Source: Variovorax terrae (GTDB lineage Bacteria > Pseudomonadota > Gammaproteobacteria > Burkholderiales > Burkholderiaceae_C). From it: DNA of 64,000 nucleotides. The notes under the pieces were generated by a model. The model made no database searches and was not told where the DNA came from. It was given only the letters and a program-made list of their open reading frames with translations. The DNA lies in the NCBI RefSeq assembly GCF_022809125.1, contig NZ_JALGBI010000001.1, positions 2,914,001 to 2,978,000 of the forward strand, written 5' to 3'. Each line of letters opens with the position of its first letter. Within the stretch, counting starts at the first letter, position 1. Shown piece after piece: positions 40,170 to 52,329 of this stretch. Made by a program: the position numbers and the translations under genes.

Positions 40170-41072
40170 GCCTTCGCCCCCTCCCCCGCCGGGGACGGAG
40201 CACCCAGCGGCTCTGCCCTCGGCGAATGCGCGCAAGCGCAACCCAGGGCCCAACGCCTACCGAGCCATAGCGGTCACCCAACGACCCACAGGCCGCGAGC
40301 GTGCGCGCCCTCCGCACTAGTCACTTTGGACTATTCACAAGCGTGAAGAACTTGACGAAACTCGGTTGCGCATTTGCTCACACCACGGAGCGCCGGAGCC
40401 TAGGCGCACAGATCTACCCGAAGGCCTCCGGATTGGCAAGAATTCAACCCTTCTCGTCCCGGCCCACGTTGCATTCCTGTCGAGAAACTGACCCGCGGCA
40501 GAACATCAGCTTGTAAAGCTGGCAGAAAGCACCCAAGACGTGAATTTCTCACGGAGTTTTCAGAGATCTGAAGATATCTTTCGCCTACTATGCAAGCATT
40601 GCGATCGGTAATAAATTGTCACACCCGTGTTGTACGATTGTTACAATTTGTTTTTTAGTGCGCCAACCATGTATCTGTCCACCGCCCCATCTTTTTCCCG
40701 TCAGTTGCAGATCAGGAAACAGCATGTGCGAGCGCTGCAGGCCCATGGTCGCCTGAACGCCCCAAGTGGAATGCCGACATGAGCCCCCGACAACCTGATG
40801 ATTCTCGCTGCGCAGCAGCGCATGACTGCGAGAACATGCAGTTGCGAGTACGGCCAGGACTTCATCACACTGTGGGCATGACTGATTTCGAGTCCACACT
40901 CAACAGGTCGTGCCCGGATCGGTGCCAACAACAAGTGGGCCGTTCCATCACCCTCAGCACAGCCCGACCTCGTTCAAGACCAAAGTCAATCCATTGCACA
41001 GCGGCCAGCCATTGGCCCTTGAGCTACCGCGCTCCTTGCTTCGGCGCGCCTTCTTTCTGACTGCGCACCGCC
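40170..41072. other. 903-bp spacer upstream of the capsule cluster
   Basis: No convincing gene; short frames lack motifs and ribosome sites. The first 150 bp are GC-rich with broken palindromes. An A+T-rich part around 40530-40660 has an inverted repeat AAATTGT/ACAATTT (40613-40619 and 40643-40649) followed by GTTTTTT. I searched by eye for ops/JUMPstart (GGCGGTAG) and found none. The capsule promoter should lie here. Confidence 0.6.
40616..40644 (+). promoter_or_regulatory. Candidate promoter for the capsule cluster
   Basis: TTGTCA (40616-40621) matches the -35 consensus at five of six positions; 17 bp later TGTTAC is a weak -10. It falls inside the A+T-rich inverted repeat, which might be an operator. 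It is 428 bp from the first gene. Confidence 0.25.
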
Positions 41073-42185
41073 ATGTCTCTCTCTTTCTTCTTCTACGCCT
41101 TCGCCGGGGCCTTTCTCACCAGCCTGATCCTCGTGCTGACACAGCGCTGGCATGGCCACTACAGCATGGACAGCAATTTCGGCGTGCAAAAGCTGCATAC
41201 CGCCCCCACGCCCCGCATCGGCGGCGTCGGCATCATGGTGGGGTTGCTTGCCGCCTACTGCCTGGCAACGCCCGCCGTGGAGGCCATCCTGCACCCCATG
41301 CTGGTGGCCGGCCTTCCCGCCTTTGCCGCGGGCCTGTATGAAGACCTCACCAAGAAGGTGGGCGTATTGCCCCGCCTGTTGGCCACCATGTGCAGCGGTG
41401 TCTTGGCCTGGGCCATCACGGGTGTGGCCATGCGCAATACCGGCCTCTCGGGCGTGGACGCCCTGCTGGCATTCACACCGTTGGCGGTACTGTTCACGGC
41501 ATTTGCCGTCGGCGGCGTGGCCAACGCGGTGAATATCATCGATGGCTTCAACGGCTTGGCCGCGGGTGCCGTTGCCATCATGCTGGCTGCCCTGGGGCTG
41601 ATTGCTCTTCAAGTTGACGATACGGCGCTGGCCACCGTGGCCTTTGCAGCAGCGGCGGTGTCCCTGGGCTTTGGCGCCGTGAACTGGCCTTTTGGCAAGA
41701 TCTTTCTGGGCGATGGAGGCGCCTACCTGCTGGGCTTCATTCTCGCCTGGCTGGCTGTGCTGCTGCCCATGCGCCACCCGGAAATCAACGCCTGGACCAC
41801 GCTGCTGGTATGCGCTTATCCAGTGATCGAAGTGATGTTCTCGGTACGCCGGCGCATGCGACGCAAGGGCCACCATCCGGGTGAGCCCGACCGCGCGCAC
41901 TTGCATCACTTTTTGCACCGCCGCATTGTGTGCCTGGCATTTCCCAAGTTGGACCGCGTTCTGCAGAACGGCTTGACCAGCCCACTGGCCTGGCTCTGCG
42001 CAGCCTTGCCCAGTGCGTGGGCCATTGTTTTTTTTGATAACACCCCGGCCCTCATCACTGGCGCATGTTTGGCTGCATTTTCCTATGCAGCCCTCTACGC
42101 CCGACTCACGCAGTTCCGCTGGTGCTTCGCACCACATACCATGGCTTCGCCCGGGTCGAAAACTGCCAGCAATACCTCGAACTAA
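41073..42185 (+). CDS. WecA/WbpL-like undecaprenyl-phosphate sugar-1-phosphate transferase
   Basis: This 370-residue polytopic membrane enzyme of the MraY/WecA (PNPT) superfamily starts lipid-linked glycan synthesis by transferring HexNAc-1-phosphate to undecaprenyl phosphate. Characteristic segments are YEDLTKK (89-95), NIIDGFNG (154-161) with the metal-binding aspartate, FLGDGGAY (211-218) and HLHH (276-279) of the HIHH-type motif. About ten hydrophobic segments are visible. It is first in the plus-strand capsule cluster. The precise sugar (GlcNAc, QuiNAc or FucNAc) is unknown. Confidence 0.9.
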   Translation: MSLSFFFYAFAGAFLTSLILVLTQRWHGHYSMDSNFGVQKLHTAPTPRIGGVGIMVGLLAAYCLATPAVEAILHPMLVAGLPAFAAGLYEDLTKKVGVLPRLLATMCSGVLAWAITGVAMRNTGLSGVDALLAFTPLAVLFTAFAVGGVANAVNIIDGFNGLAAGAVAIMLAALGLIALQVDDTALATVAFAAAAVSLGFGAVNWPFGKIFLGDGGAYLLGFILAWLAVLLPMRHPEINAWTTLLVCAYPVIEVMFSVRRRMRRKGHHPGEPDRAHLHHFLHRRIVCLAFPKLDRVLQNGLTSPLAWLCAALPSAWAIVFFDNTPALITGACLAAFSYAALYARLTQFRWCFAPHTMASPGSKTASNTSN

Positions 42186-42217
42186 CCAGTCCATTAGAGA
42201 AAGCTTCCCCGGAGATC

Positions 42218-43495
42218 ATGGAGTTATCGCAAGCAAAAATCGCCATCATTGGCTTGGGTTATGTGGGCTTGCCCCTGGCCGTTGAATTTGGCAAGACCCG
42301 TCAAGTTATTGGATTTGACATCAATGCGGCTCGCATCGGCGAGTTGCGAACCTGCCAAGACAGTACATTGGAAGTCAGCGCAGAAGAACTGCGGACGGCC
42401 CGCCATCTGAGTTTCAGCAGTACCGCAGAAGATCTGAGCACCTGCCAAGTCTTCATCGTCACTGTACCCACGCCGGTGGACCAGGCCAACCGCCCCGACA
42501 TGACACCACTGGTCAAAGCCAGCGAAACTGTGGGCCGGGCCCTGCGATCAGGTGCAGTGGTTATCTACGAATCCACCGTCTACCCAGGCGCCACCGAGGA
42601 GGTATGTGTCCCCGTACTTGAAAAATTCAGTGGCAAGAAGTTCAACATTGATTTCTTTTGCGGCTACAGCCCCGAGCGCATCAACCCCGGCGATAAACAG
42701 CACCGTCTGCCCACTATCCGCAAGATCACCAGCGGCAGCACACCTGCAGTTGCAAATGCAGTCAACGACCTGTATGCGCAGATCATCACGGCTGGCACCC
42801 ATCAGGCCAGCAGTATCAAGGTGGCCGAGGCAGCCAAGGTGATCGAGAACATCCAGCGGGACGTGAACATTGCGCTGATGAACGAGTTGAGCCTTATCTT
42901 CCACAAACTGGGCATCGATACCTTAGAGGTTCTCCAAGCGGCGGGCACCAAATGGAATTTCCTGCCCTTCCGCCCCGGACTGGTAGGTGGCCACTGCATT
43001 GGCGTGGACCCGTACTACCTAACGCACAAAGCCGAGCAGGTGGGTTATTCGCCTCAGGTGATCCTCGCCGGACGCCGCATCAATGACAACATGGCCAGCC
43101 ACGTTGCGGACGAGACCATCAAGCTGATGCTGCGCAAGAATCTCCCGGTGCTAGGTAGCAAGATCCTGGTTCTCGGATTGACCTTCAAGGAAAACTGCCC
43201 CGACCTGCGTAATACCAAGGTGGTGGACATCGTGCGCACGCTGAAGAGCTACAACGCCCAGGTTGACATCTTCGATCCGTGGATCGACGTAGCCGAAGCT
43301 GAGCATGAATACGGCCTGCAGTGCCTGCGCGAACTCCCCCTCAATGGTCACTATGCCGCCGTGGTGCTGGCGGTAGGCCACCGCGAGTTTGCTGAGCTCG
43401 GGGAAGCAGGCATCAAGCGCCTGGGTCAGCCCGGCGCCGTGCTGTATGACGTGAAAAGCCTTCTGCCATTGGGTGTGGCAGACGGCAGGTTGTGA
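42218..43495 (+). CDS. tviB: UDP-N-acetylhexosamine 6-dehydrogenase (TviB/WbpO type)
   Basis: This 425-residue UDP-sugar dehydrogenase oxidises C6 of a UDP-HexNAc to a uronic acid. The NAD-binding [10 protein letters not shown] begins at residue 12, [10 protein letters not shown] lies near 120, and the catalytic Cys260 is in [12 protein letters not shown]. The overall sequence pattern resembles TviB and WbpO, which make UDP-GalNAcA, more than WbpA. ATG 42218 gives [17 protein letters not shown]. The next gene overlaps or follows by a few bases and encodes the paired epimerase. Confidence 0.9.
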   Translation: MELSQAKIAIIGLGYVGLPLAVEFGKTRQVIGFDINAARIGELRTCQDSTLEVSAEELRTARHLSFSSTAEDLSTCQVFIVTVPTPVDQANRPDMTPLVKASETVGRALRSGAVVIYESTVYPGATEEVCVPVLEKFSGKKFNIDFFCGYSPERINPGDKQHRLPTIRKITSGSTPAVANAVNDLYAQIITAGTHQASSIKVAEAAKVIENIQRDVNIALMNELSLIFHKLGIDTLEVLQAAGTKWNFLPFRPGLVGGHCIGVDPYYLTHKAEQVGYSPQVILAGRRINDNMASHVADETIKLMLRKNLPVLGSKILVLGLTFKENCPDLRNTKVVDIVRTLKSYNAQVDIFDPWIDVAEAEHEYGLQCLRELPLNGHYAAVVLAVGHREFAELGEAGIKRLGQPGAVLYDVKSLLPLGVADGRL

Positions 43496-43503
43496 GCGAC
43501 GCG

Positions 43504-45525
<2,022 letters not shown>

Positions 45526-45526
<1 letters not shown>

Positions 45527-46107
45527 TGTCCTACTCCGTCCATCCCAGCGCCATTATTGACGAAGGAGCCCGAATCGGAGAAGGCTCACGGATCTGGCAT
45601 TTCGTTCACGTCTGCGCCGGAGCTCGCATCGGCAAAGAGGTGTCTCTTGGGCAGAATGTCTTCATCGCCAACAAGGTCATCATTGGCGACCGCTGCAAAA
45701 TTCAGAACAACGTCAGTGTTTACGACAACGTCACGATTGAGGACGGAGTGTTCTGCGGACCTAGTATGGTTTTTACCAACGTCTATAACCCGCGAGCCTT
45801 GGTTGAACGCAAAAACGAGTACCGCGACACGTTGGTTAAACGAGGCGCCACCCTTGGAGCCAATTGCACCATTGTCTGTGGCACAACCATAGGCGAATAC
45901 GCCTTTGTTGGCGCTGGCGCAGTGGTTAACAGAAATGTGCCCTCGTATGCCCTCGTGGTGGGCGTCTCTGCCCATCAGATTGGCTGGATGAGCGAATTTG
46001 GCGAGCGGCTTGAACTACCGCTGCGCGGCGAAGGCAAGGTCATCTGCAAACATACGGGTGCCTCCTACATTTTAAGTGGCACCACACTAGTCAAACTACC
46101 CACATAA
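45526..46107 (+). CDS. wbpD: UDP-amino-sugar N-acetyltransferase (WbpD/WlbB type)
   Basis: This 193-residue left-handed beta-helix acetyltransferase acetylates the 3-amino group of the uronic sugar made by WbpB and WbpE. Hexapeptide repeats ([42 protein letters not shown]) run from about residue 15 to 130. ATG 45526 shares its A with the wbpB stop; GTG 45523 directly before is another possible start. Gene order wbpB-wbpD-wbpE-wbpI supports the assignment. Confidence 0.9.
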
Positions 46108-46111
46108 ACCT

Positions 46112-47191
46112 ATGATTGAGTTCATTGATCTTAAAACTCAGCAAGCACGCATCAAGGAGCAGATCGACGCTGCAATCCAGCGGGTATTGGCCCATGGTCA
46201 ATACATCTTGGGACCCGAGGTGAGCGAGCTAGAGGAAAAGCTGGCGGCTTACACGGGTGCCAAATACTGCATCTCGGTCGCCAACGGCACTGATGCACTT
46301 CAGATAGCGCAAATGGCCCTGGGCATCGGTCCAGGCGATGAAGTCATTACCCCCGGCTTTACTTACATTGCCACCGCAGAAACTGTCGCTTTGCTCGGCG
46401 CCAGACCTGTGTATGTAGATATTGACCCTCGAACCTACAACCTGGACCCCGCCTTATTGCAAGCGGCGATTACCCCTCGGACCAGAGCAATCATCCCGGT
46501 CAGCCTGTATGGTCAATGCGCCGACTTTGACGTCATCAACGCAATTGCCGAACGGCACGGAATTCCTGTCATTGAAGACGCTGCACAGAGTTTCGGTGCA
46601 ACATACAAAGGACGCAAAAGCTGCAATCTCTCAACCATCGCCTGCGCGAGCTTTTTCCCCAGCAAACCACTAGGCTGCTACGGAGATGGCGGAGCCATTT
46701 TCACGAACAATGATTTCCTTGCAAAAAAAATAAGACAAATAGCACGCCATGGGCAGGATCGCCGATACCACCACGTCTGCGTCGGTGTTAATAGTCGACT
46801 AGATACAATTCAAGCCGCAGTTTTACTGTCGAAGCTGGAAATATTTGACGAAGAAATCGCTGCCCGGCAAAAAGTAGCCACAGAATACAGCAATCAACTC
46901 AAACAGGCAAATATTGAAGCCACCCCGTATATTGAACCATATAATAAAAGTACTTATGCTCAATATACAATTCGTGTCAAGAGCAGAGAACTCCTGCAGG
47001 AGCGCCTGAAATTAGCTGGTGTACCAACTGTGGTTCATTATCCCCTTCCATTGAATAAGCAACCGGCAGTGGAAGACAAAGAAATCGATCTTCCAGTAGG
47101 TGATACAGCAGCAGAGCAGGTACTTAGTTTACCCATGCATCCCTATTTGAACGAAAAAGATCAAACCCGGATCGTGGCGGCCATTTGCTAG
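46112..47191 (+). CDS. wbpE: PLP-dependent sugar aminotransferase (WbpE/WlbC, DegT family)
   Basis: This 359-residue aminotransferase transfers an amino group to C3 of the keto-uronic sugar nucleotide. The PLP-binding Lys185 lies in SFFPSKPLGCYGDGG, and EDAAQSFGA (155-163) holds the ring-stacking aspartate. Other family elements are VANGTDALQIA and GFTYIATAE. A+T content rises in the second half of this gene, where the low-GC part of the cluster begins. Confidence 0.93.
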   Translation: MIEFIDLKTQQARIKEQIDAAIQRVLAHGQYILGPEVSELEEKLAAYTGAKYCISVANGTDALQIAQMALGIGPGDEVITPGFTYIATAETVALLGARPVYVDIDPRTYNLDPALLQAAITPRTRAIIPVSLYGQCADFDVINAIAERHGIPVIEDAAQSFGATYKGRKSCNLSTIACASFFPSKPLGCYGDGGAIFTNNDFLAKKIRQIARHGQDRRYHHVCVGVNSRLDTIQAAVLLSKLEIFDEEIAARQKVATEYSNQLKQANIEATPYIEPYNKSTYAQYTIRVKSRELLQERLKLAGVPTVVHYPLPLNKQPAVEDKEIDLPVGDTAAEQVLSLPMHPYLNEKDQTRIVAAIC

Positions 47192-47303
47192 ATTGCCTTC
47201 AAATCACCTTCTCGATTGCAATCAGGAAAATCTCGTAAGTCATATCATGCACAGCAATCCATAGTCAGCCATTTTCATAAGAGTTTGAGAATCAATTATA
47301 AGC

Positions 47304-48371
47304 ATGCGGAAGATTATTACAATTGTTGGTGCTCGCCCTCAGCTTGTCAAGGCAGCGGCGCTATCGCGCGCTCTTGCTGCGCGCGCTGTATTTCAAGAAG
47401 TAATTATTCACACAGGTCAGCATTATGATGAAAATATGTCAGATATTTTCTTCAAGCAAATGCACATTCCTACGCCCCACTACAATTTAGGAATTGGAGG
47501 AGGAAGTCACGGAGAAATGACAGGGCGACAGCTGGAAAAAATTGAAGCGCTAATAATCAAAGAAAAACCCGAGTTAATGGTAGTTTACGGAGATACCAAT
47601 TCAACGCTTGCAGGAGCGCTGGCGGCAGTGAAACTCCAAATACCTATTGCTCATGTAGAGGCAGGGCTAAGATCTTTCAATCGAAAAATGCCAGAAGAGA
47701 TTAACCGGATAGTAACCGATCATATATCAGATATACTATTTGCCCCGACAGATAAAGCACGGAAAAACCTGGAATCTGAAGGAAGGCCCCAAAACTCTAT
47801 CCACATTGTTGGTGACGTCATGTATGACGCCGCCATTTTCTACGCAAAACTCTCTAAGATGCCGGAAAAGCTCGAAGGCATCTCAAGAGACAAATTTATA
47901 CTCTGCACTATTCATCGAGCTGAGAATACGGATGATCCATCTCGCCTCCGGTCCATCTTTGAAGGATTAGGAAGCATCGATGCACTTGTGGTGCTCCCAC
48001 TCCACCCAAGAACGAGGAAAAAATTGAATGAATTTGGCATTCCAATTCCTCGCAATGTTTATATTATGGAGCCAGTTGGTTATTTGGAAATGATCTGGCT
48101 TGAGCAAAACTGCAAACTAATAGTCACGGATTCAGGAGGTGTTCAAAAAGAAGCCTACTTTCATCAAAAACCGTGCATTACTCTTAGAGATGAGACTGAG
48201 TGGACAGAGCTTGTTGACATTGGTATTAATACATTGACAGGAGCATCATCCGAGAAAATTTCAAAAGCATTATTGAATTCAAATTTTGATGAGGATTTAT
48301 TCGCTCAGAAGCCATATGGAGATGGGAATTCAGCAACAAAAATCGCAGCAATACTTGAAGAATTTCGGTAA
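47304..48371 (+). CDS. wbpI: UDP-HexNAc(3NAc)A 2-epimerase (WbpI/WecB type)
   Basis: This 355-residue UDP-N-acetylglucosamine 2-epimerase family protein inverts C2 of the sugar nucleotide. GARPQLVKAAAL near the start, HTGQHYD, VYGDTNST, HVEAGLRS and TDSGGVQKEA are conserved. Placed after WbpB/D/E, it most likely acts as WbpI, making the manno (or talo) isomer of the diacetamido uronic acid. It is distinctly A+T-rich compared with the upstream genes. A 112-bp spacer separates it from wbpE. Confidence 0.9.
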   Translation: MRKIITIVGARPQLVKAAALSRALAARAVFQEVIIHTGQHYDENMSDIFFKQMHIPTPHYNLGIGGGSHGEMTGRQLEKIEALIIKEKPELMVVYGDTNSTLAGALAAVKLQIPIAHVEAGLRSFNRKMPEEINRIVTDHISDILFAPTDKARKNLESEGRPQNSIHIVGDVMYDAAIFYAKLSKMPEKLEGISRDKFILCTIHRAENTDDPSRLRSIFEGLGSIDALVVLPLHPRTRKKLNEFGIPIPRNVYIMEPVGYLEMIWLEQNCKLIVTDSGGVQKEAYFHQKPCITLRDETEWTELVDIGINTLTGASSEKISKALLNSNFDEDLFAQKPYGDGNSATKIAAILEEFR

Positions 48372-48464
48372 GCGATTTTAATGTGAATTGAGAAATTCTC
48401 TCAAAAACTCTTGAGGTGAAAATCTCCATGCACTCCGATATTGATTTGAAATACACTTAAGAAA

Positions 48465-49445
48465 ATGGAAATATCAAAGCAGTGTTGTGAGACGGTAGCT
48501 ATTAGAACGAAAACCGAGAACATAGCACAGAGCTTTACCAATTCAATCTTTGAAGAGTCGTGGTGGCTAGATGCTGTTGCCCCCGGCCGCTGGGGAAAAG
48601 CAGAGATAAAAAGCAATGGCAGCAGCATTGCAATATTGCCTTATGTCCAAGATAAAACAGGCCCATTTCGACTAATTCGAATGCCTTCCTTGACACAAAC
48701 CCTGGGTCCATGGATTAGCGAAAAAATCAGGGTGAACACAGCAAGCTCAAAAGAGGCTGCAGTGATAGATGAGCTTGTAGGAATGCTTCCTAAGCACGAT
48801 TACTTCATGCAACGCATGCATCATTCATTTTCGAACTGGCTACCGTTATATTGGCAAAATTTTGAGCAGACAACTTTATATACATACATCATTAGAGAGC
48901 AAGAAACAAAAGATCTTGTTTTCAAAAACATGCAACCGAGAATAAAAAATGCAATAAAGAAGTGGGAGCATGAAGGTGGAGTTTCTGTTTTTCAGAGCGA
49001 CGACATTGAGCAATTTTTGATTTTGCATGAAAAGACTTTTTTACGGCAAGGCAGATCTTTACCGTACAGAAAAGATCTAGTACGACGCCTTGATACCGCA
49101 TGCGCAGCACGCGGAGCAAGAAAAATTTATTTTGGAAAAGACTCACAGGGAAATATTCATGCTGCAGCGTATATAGTTAATGATGCGAACTATAGCTATT
49201 ATTTGATGTCAGGATCTGATCCTCTTCTACGAGAAAGTAATGCTCTCACTTTCTGCTTATGGGAAGCAATTAAAGGTGCCCTAGATGGGGGACGGAAGTT
49301 TGATTTCGAAGGTTCAATGATAAAGCCCATCGAGTTTTATTTTCGCGGCTTTGGTCCATCACGTACCGCTTATTCAAAAATATGGAAACACAAGAATAAC
49401 TTTACCAAAGCACTCTACAACATTCGCTCAACACTTCGCAGATAG
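48465..49445 (+). CDS. FemAB/GNAT-fold transferase-like protein
   Basis: This 326-residue soluble protein resembles the FemAB/BioF2-type GNAT group, with EESWWLDAVAPGRWGKAEI near the N-terminus and FDFEGSMIKPIEFYFRGFG near the C-terminus. Related proteins occur in exopolysaccharide loci beside deacetylase-like genes; FemAB proteins join amino acids to cell-wall precursors using aminoacyl-tRNA. An amino-acyl or acyl transfer to the repeat unit is possible but not shown. A+T-rich, 93 bp past wbpI. Confidence 0.7.
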   Translation: MEISKQCCETVAIRTKTENIAQSFTNSIFEESWWLDAVAPGRWGKAEIKSNGSSIAILPYVQDKTGPFRLIRMPSLTQTLGPWISEKIRVNTASSKEAAVIDELVGMLPKHDYFMQRMHHSFSNWLPLYWQNFEQTTLYTYIIREQETKDLVFKNMQPRIKNAIKKWEHEGGVSVFQSDDIEQFLILHEKTFLRQGRSLPYRKDLVRRLDTACAARGARKIYFGKDSQGNIHAAAYIVNDANYSYYLMSGSDPLLRESNALTFCLWEAIKGALDGGRKFDFEGSMIKPIEFYFRGFGPSRTAYSKIWKHKNNFTKALYNIRSTLRR

Positions 49446-49471
49446 CCTTTCTAGAATTGAATGAGAGACAA

Positions 49472-50773
49472 TTGAAAAAAAGCACGTTCTCTCGAGACTT
49501 TAAAATACTGTTCTCCGGAAATATCGGAGCTCATGGCATCAGTTTTCTATTCGCAACCTTGGTAGCCAGGCTTTATCCGCCGGAAAGGTTTGCAGATTTA
49601 GGGCTATTCGTATCGATAACAACCATATTATCGATGCTCTTTACGGCGCGCCTGGAATTTGCCGTAGTCACCAGTCAAAGCGATGAAAAAGCTGAGACAC
49701 TGTGCCGAACAGGCATTGCATTCTCGGCAATAGGTGCGGTACTAGTTACTGCGGGAATGGCCATAGCTTTCCTCCTGGGCCATCTACCTTCATGGATGAT
49801 TTTTGCTGGGTTTTCTGCTTTTTTTCTATCTAGCACGAAATTTTTTACCCAACTAGCTAGCCGCAAGGGCATGTACAGTGTTTTAGCTCACAATAAATTT
49901 ATCGTAGCCTTTCTCACAAACATCGTTCAATGCCTCTTATTCTTTGCTAGCGTAGGTTTGGTGGCTGGCTATTTCTTGGGAACCTATGTATCCCAGATGA
50001 TCCTGGCTCGGAAAATCACGCTTGAAAAATTACCCTTTCAGCGATCTACCTTCCTGAACAATATTAGAACAAGCTTCAAAGAGAACTTGAATTTCGCCAA
50101 ATATGATCTTCCAGCCGATATAATTAACTTTGCATCAAGCCAGACTCCGATCTTTCTCCTTCCATTATATTACGGAAGTACATTGGCGGGACTTTATGTT
50201 TTTGTTGACAGAGTATTTTCGGCACCGGCCTCATTGATAGGAGCTTCGGTTAGCCAGATTTTTTTTGAGCGCGCGACAAAGGCATATGCTGCAGATAAGC
50301 CAGCACTAAAATTCCTTACAATTAGCATTTATAACCGCATCGCAGGCTTAGGGTTATGCTTCACAGTCATAATATTATTGTTGGGGCCAAATATATTTCA
50401 ACTTTTGTTTGGAGCGAACTGGGTTGAAGCAGGCAGACTAGCTGCAGCACTAGTTTCCTTGGTTGTTCTATCTTTAGCTACCTCTCCATTATCCATGCTT
50501 TTTGCGGTAACAGGACGACAAAGAGAGCTGCTTATTTATAATGTGATTGTAGCCGCATCGAGATTTCTATCTATATTAATTCCATGGTTTTTTACCAAAG
50601 ATTTTTACTTCACCATTATTATCTATGCAGCCGCGAATTTCTTCCTGAGGCTATTAATGGGATGGCGAAGTTTGACGATAATTGATGTTCATCTTTTCAA
50701 GGCAAAAAGAACACTCGCCATCACTGCGGCTTTAGTTGCAGCCGAGGTTGCAAGTATTTTTATTTTTTCTTGA
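49472..50773 (+). CDS. Wzx-like polysaccharide flippase
   Basis: This 433-residue polytopic membrane protein has about twelve to fourteen hydrophobic segments, starting at FSGNIGAHGISFLFATLVAR, and resembles the MATE/MOP-fold repeat-unit flippases. It would move lipid-linked units to the periplasmic face for Wzy. No ATG serves the start: TTG 49472 with GAGAG upstream is preferred, while TTG 49457 gives five more residues. It lies between the FemAB-like and deacetylase-like genes. Confidence 0.82.
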   Translation: MKKSTFSRDFKILFSGNIGAHGISFLFATLVARLYPPERFADLGLFVSITTILSMLFTARLEFAVVTSQSDEKAETLCRTGIAFSAIGAVLVTAGMAIAFLLGHLPSWMIFAGFSAFFLSSTKFFTQLASRKGMYSVLAHNKFIVAFLTNIVQCLLFFASVGLVAGYFLGTYVSQMILARKITLEKLPFQRSTFLNNIRTSFKENLNFAKYDLPADIINFASSQTPIFLLPLYYGSTLAGLYVFVDRVFSAPASLIGASVSQIFFERATKAYAADKPALKFLTISIYNRIAGLGLCFTVIILLLGPNIFQLLFGANWVEAGRLAAALVSLVVLSLATSPLSMLFAVTGRQRELLIYNVIVAASRFLSILIPWFFTKDFYFTIIIYAAANFFLRLLMGWRSLTIIDVHLFKAKRTLAITAALVAAEVASIFIFS

Positions 50774-50804
50774 AGCGCATTTTCCTTGTTTTGGAAGAGT
50801 TACT

Positions 50805-52220
50805 TTGAAAAGCAAAATCCGCTGTCTTCTGAAATCGCCTCCAGGATGTATTCCAGAAAAGATTTACATAGCAAAGCTAATTTTTTATGAATATCTTGGA
50901 ATTGATGTCGATTTTCAATCGTCAGAAGAAAAAAAATCATTCGAATTAAATATACTATTCGACGATAAGACTTATAGCCTTGAATTCCTTGATTCCTTTT
51001 TCAAAAAAGCCAGCTCGGCCTGGCTCGAGCCTGCAACACTGCCTGATTCATGCACTTGGATAAAAACAAATGAAATTCAAGGTGAGGAAATATGGATTCC
51101 TATTTTTCATACAACTGACGATGCGGCTTTTTGGAAGAGTAAAGAGCATCTGACCAGCTCTGATATTGATATATTCGGATTATCCTTCTTTTTCCTCAGC
51201 CGCTATGAGGAGGCTGTTCGCACGAGTTCTCGAGATGAATTTGGCCGCTTTTGCTTTGAAAAATCTCTGAGCAAGCGAACTGGCACTGCCAACAAGCCGG
51301 TAGTAAATATGTATATCGATTTTCTGGCAAAGCTGATAGAGCAGATCACACATTATCCGCTAGAAAAATATAGAAAATTGGCTTTTGAAGTAATTCCTTC
51401 TCACGATGTTGACTCGCCATTTTCCCCTTCAATAAGAACACCTTATTGGCTTCTCAGAACCTTAGGGAAAAATCTAATCCGAGACCGCTCTACAGAGAAA
51501 TTTTATGCGACAGCTCGTACTGCATATAAAAGCAGTTTCAACCAAAAAAACGACCCTTATAACAGCTTTAGCAAGATCGTAAAAATAGATGCAAATGCCG
51601 GAGTGAAAGGGAGATATTTCTTTATCAGTGGCAGGACAGGAAAAAAGGTCAATGATGGCTACTACCACATCGAGGAAGAGCGAATAAAGAGATTACTTCA
51701 GGAATTGCATTTTGAGGGGCAGGAAATTGGCCTGCACCCAAGCTTTAATACGTATCTGAACCCTAGCGCCATCGATTCTGAGTTTAGCCGACTAAAGAGA
51801 TTATGTGAAAATCTATCAATTCGACAGGATTACTGGGGAGGTAGGCAGCATATTCTTCGATGGCAATGCCCAGATACATGGCGACACTGGGCAACGGCAA
51901 GGCTTGACTATGATTCAACCCTCGGCTTTGCTGATAGACCTGGCTTTCGATGTGGCATATGTTATCCCTATCGGGTATATGATCTGATTGAAAGACGTGA
52001 GTTAACCTTGATAGAGCAGCCGCTGATTTTAATGGAATGCTCTCTTATTGATTCTCGCTATATGAATTTGGGTTGTAGTGATGCAGCATTCGAGGAGGTT
52101 CAAAACCTGCGAAATGAATGCAAAAAATTTCGAGGACAATTTACCGTTCTTTGGCACAATCATCGTTATGTTTCTGAAGAAGAAGTGAATTTGTATAAAT
52201 TTGCACTGTCTGGAAAATAA
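50805..52220 (+). CDS. Polysaccharide deacetylase-like protein (DUF7033 type)
   Basis: This 471-residue protein has an N-terminal domain with IFGLSFFFLSRYEE and a C-terminal deacetylase-like half containing PSHDVDSPF (the HDxD-like first motif), EIGLHPSFNTY and LDYDSTLGFADRPGFRCG. These resemble carbohydrate-esterase-4-like proteins of capsule loci that begin with DUF7033. The catalytic metal site is only partly recognisable, so activity is uncertain. The start is TTG 50805, with GGAAGAG upstream. It ends the plus-strand cluster; the IS wreckage follows. Confidence 0.75.
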   Translation: MKSKIRCLLKSPPGCIPEKIYIAKLIFYEYLGIDVDFQSSEEKKSFELNILFDDKTYSLEFLDSFFKKASSAWLEPATLPDSCTWIKTNEIQGEEIWIPIFHTTDDAAFWKSKEHLTSSDIDIFGLSFFFLSRYEEAVRTSSRDEFGRFCFEKSLSKRTGTANKPVVNMYIDFLAKLIEQITHYPLEKYRKLAFEVIPSHDVDSPFSPSIRTPYWLLRTLGKNLIRDRSTEKFYATARTAYKSSFNQKNDPYNSFSKIVKIDANAGVKGRYFFISGRTGKKVNDGYYHIEEERIKRLLQELHFEGQEIGLHPSFNTYLNPSAIDSEFSRLKRLCENLSIRQDYWGGRQHILRWQCPDTWRHWATARLDYDSTLGFADRPGFRCGICYPYRVYDLIERRELTLIEQPLILMECSLIDSRYMNLGCSDAAFEEVQNLRNECKKFRGQFTVLWHNHRYVSEEEVNLYKFALSGK

Positions 52221-52329
52221 ATTTTGATCTGCATTGAGAAAACCGAGACACTTTAAACGTTAGTCGTCCGACGATTCAACCTCTGGAAAGGGGTACAGGA
52301 AAAGTCGTAAGACGCAGTTGTTTTTCAGT

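Noticed and set aside
40588..40934. Minus-strand frames of about 77-103 residues in the capsule spacer
   Set aside because: They have no recognised motif, no ribosome site and unstable boundaries; cysteine pairs appear by chance.
40170..41072. JUMPstart/ops element for RfaH control of the capsule cluster
   Set aside because: The GGCGGTAG core word was not found upstream of the first capsule gene.
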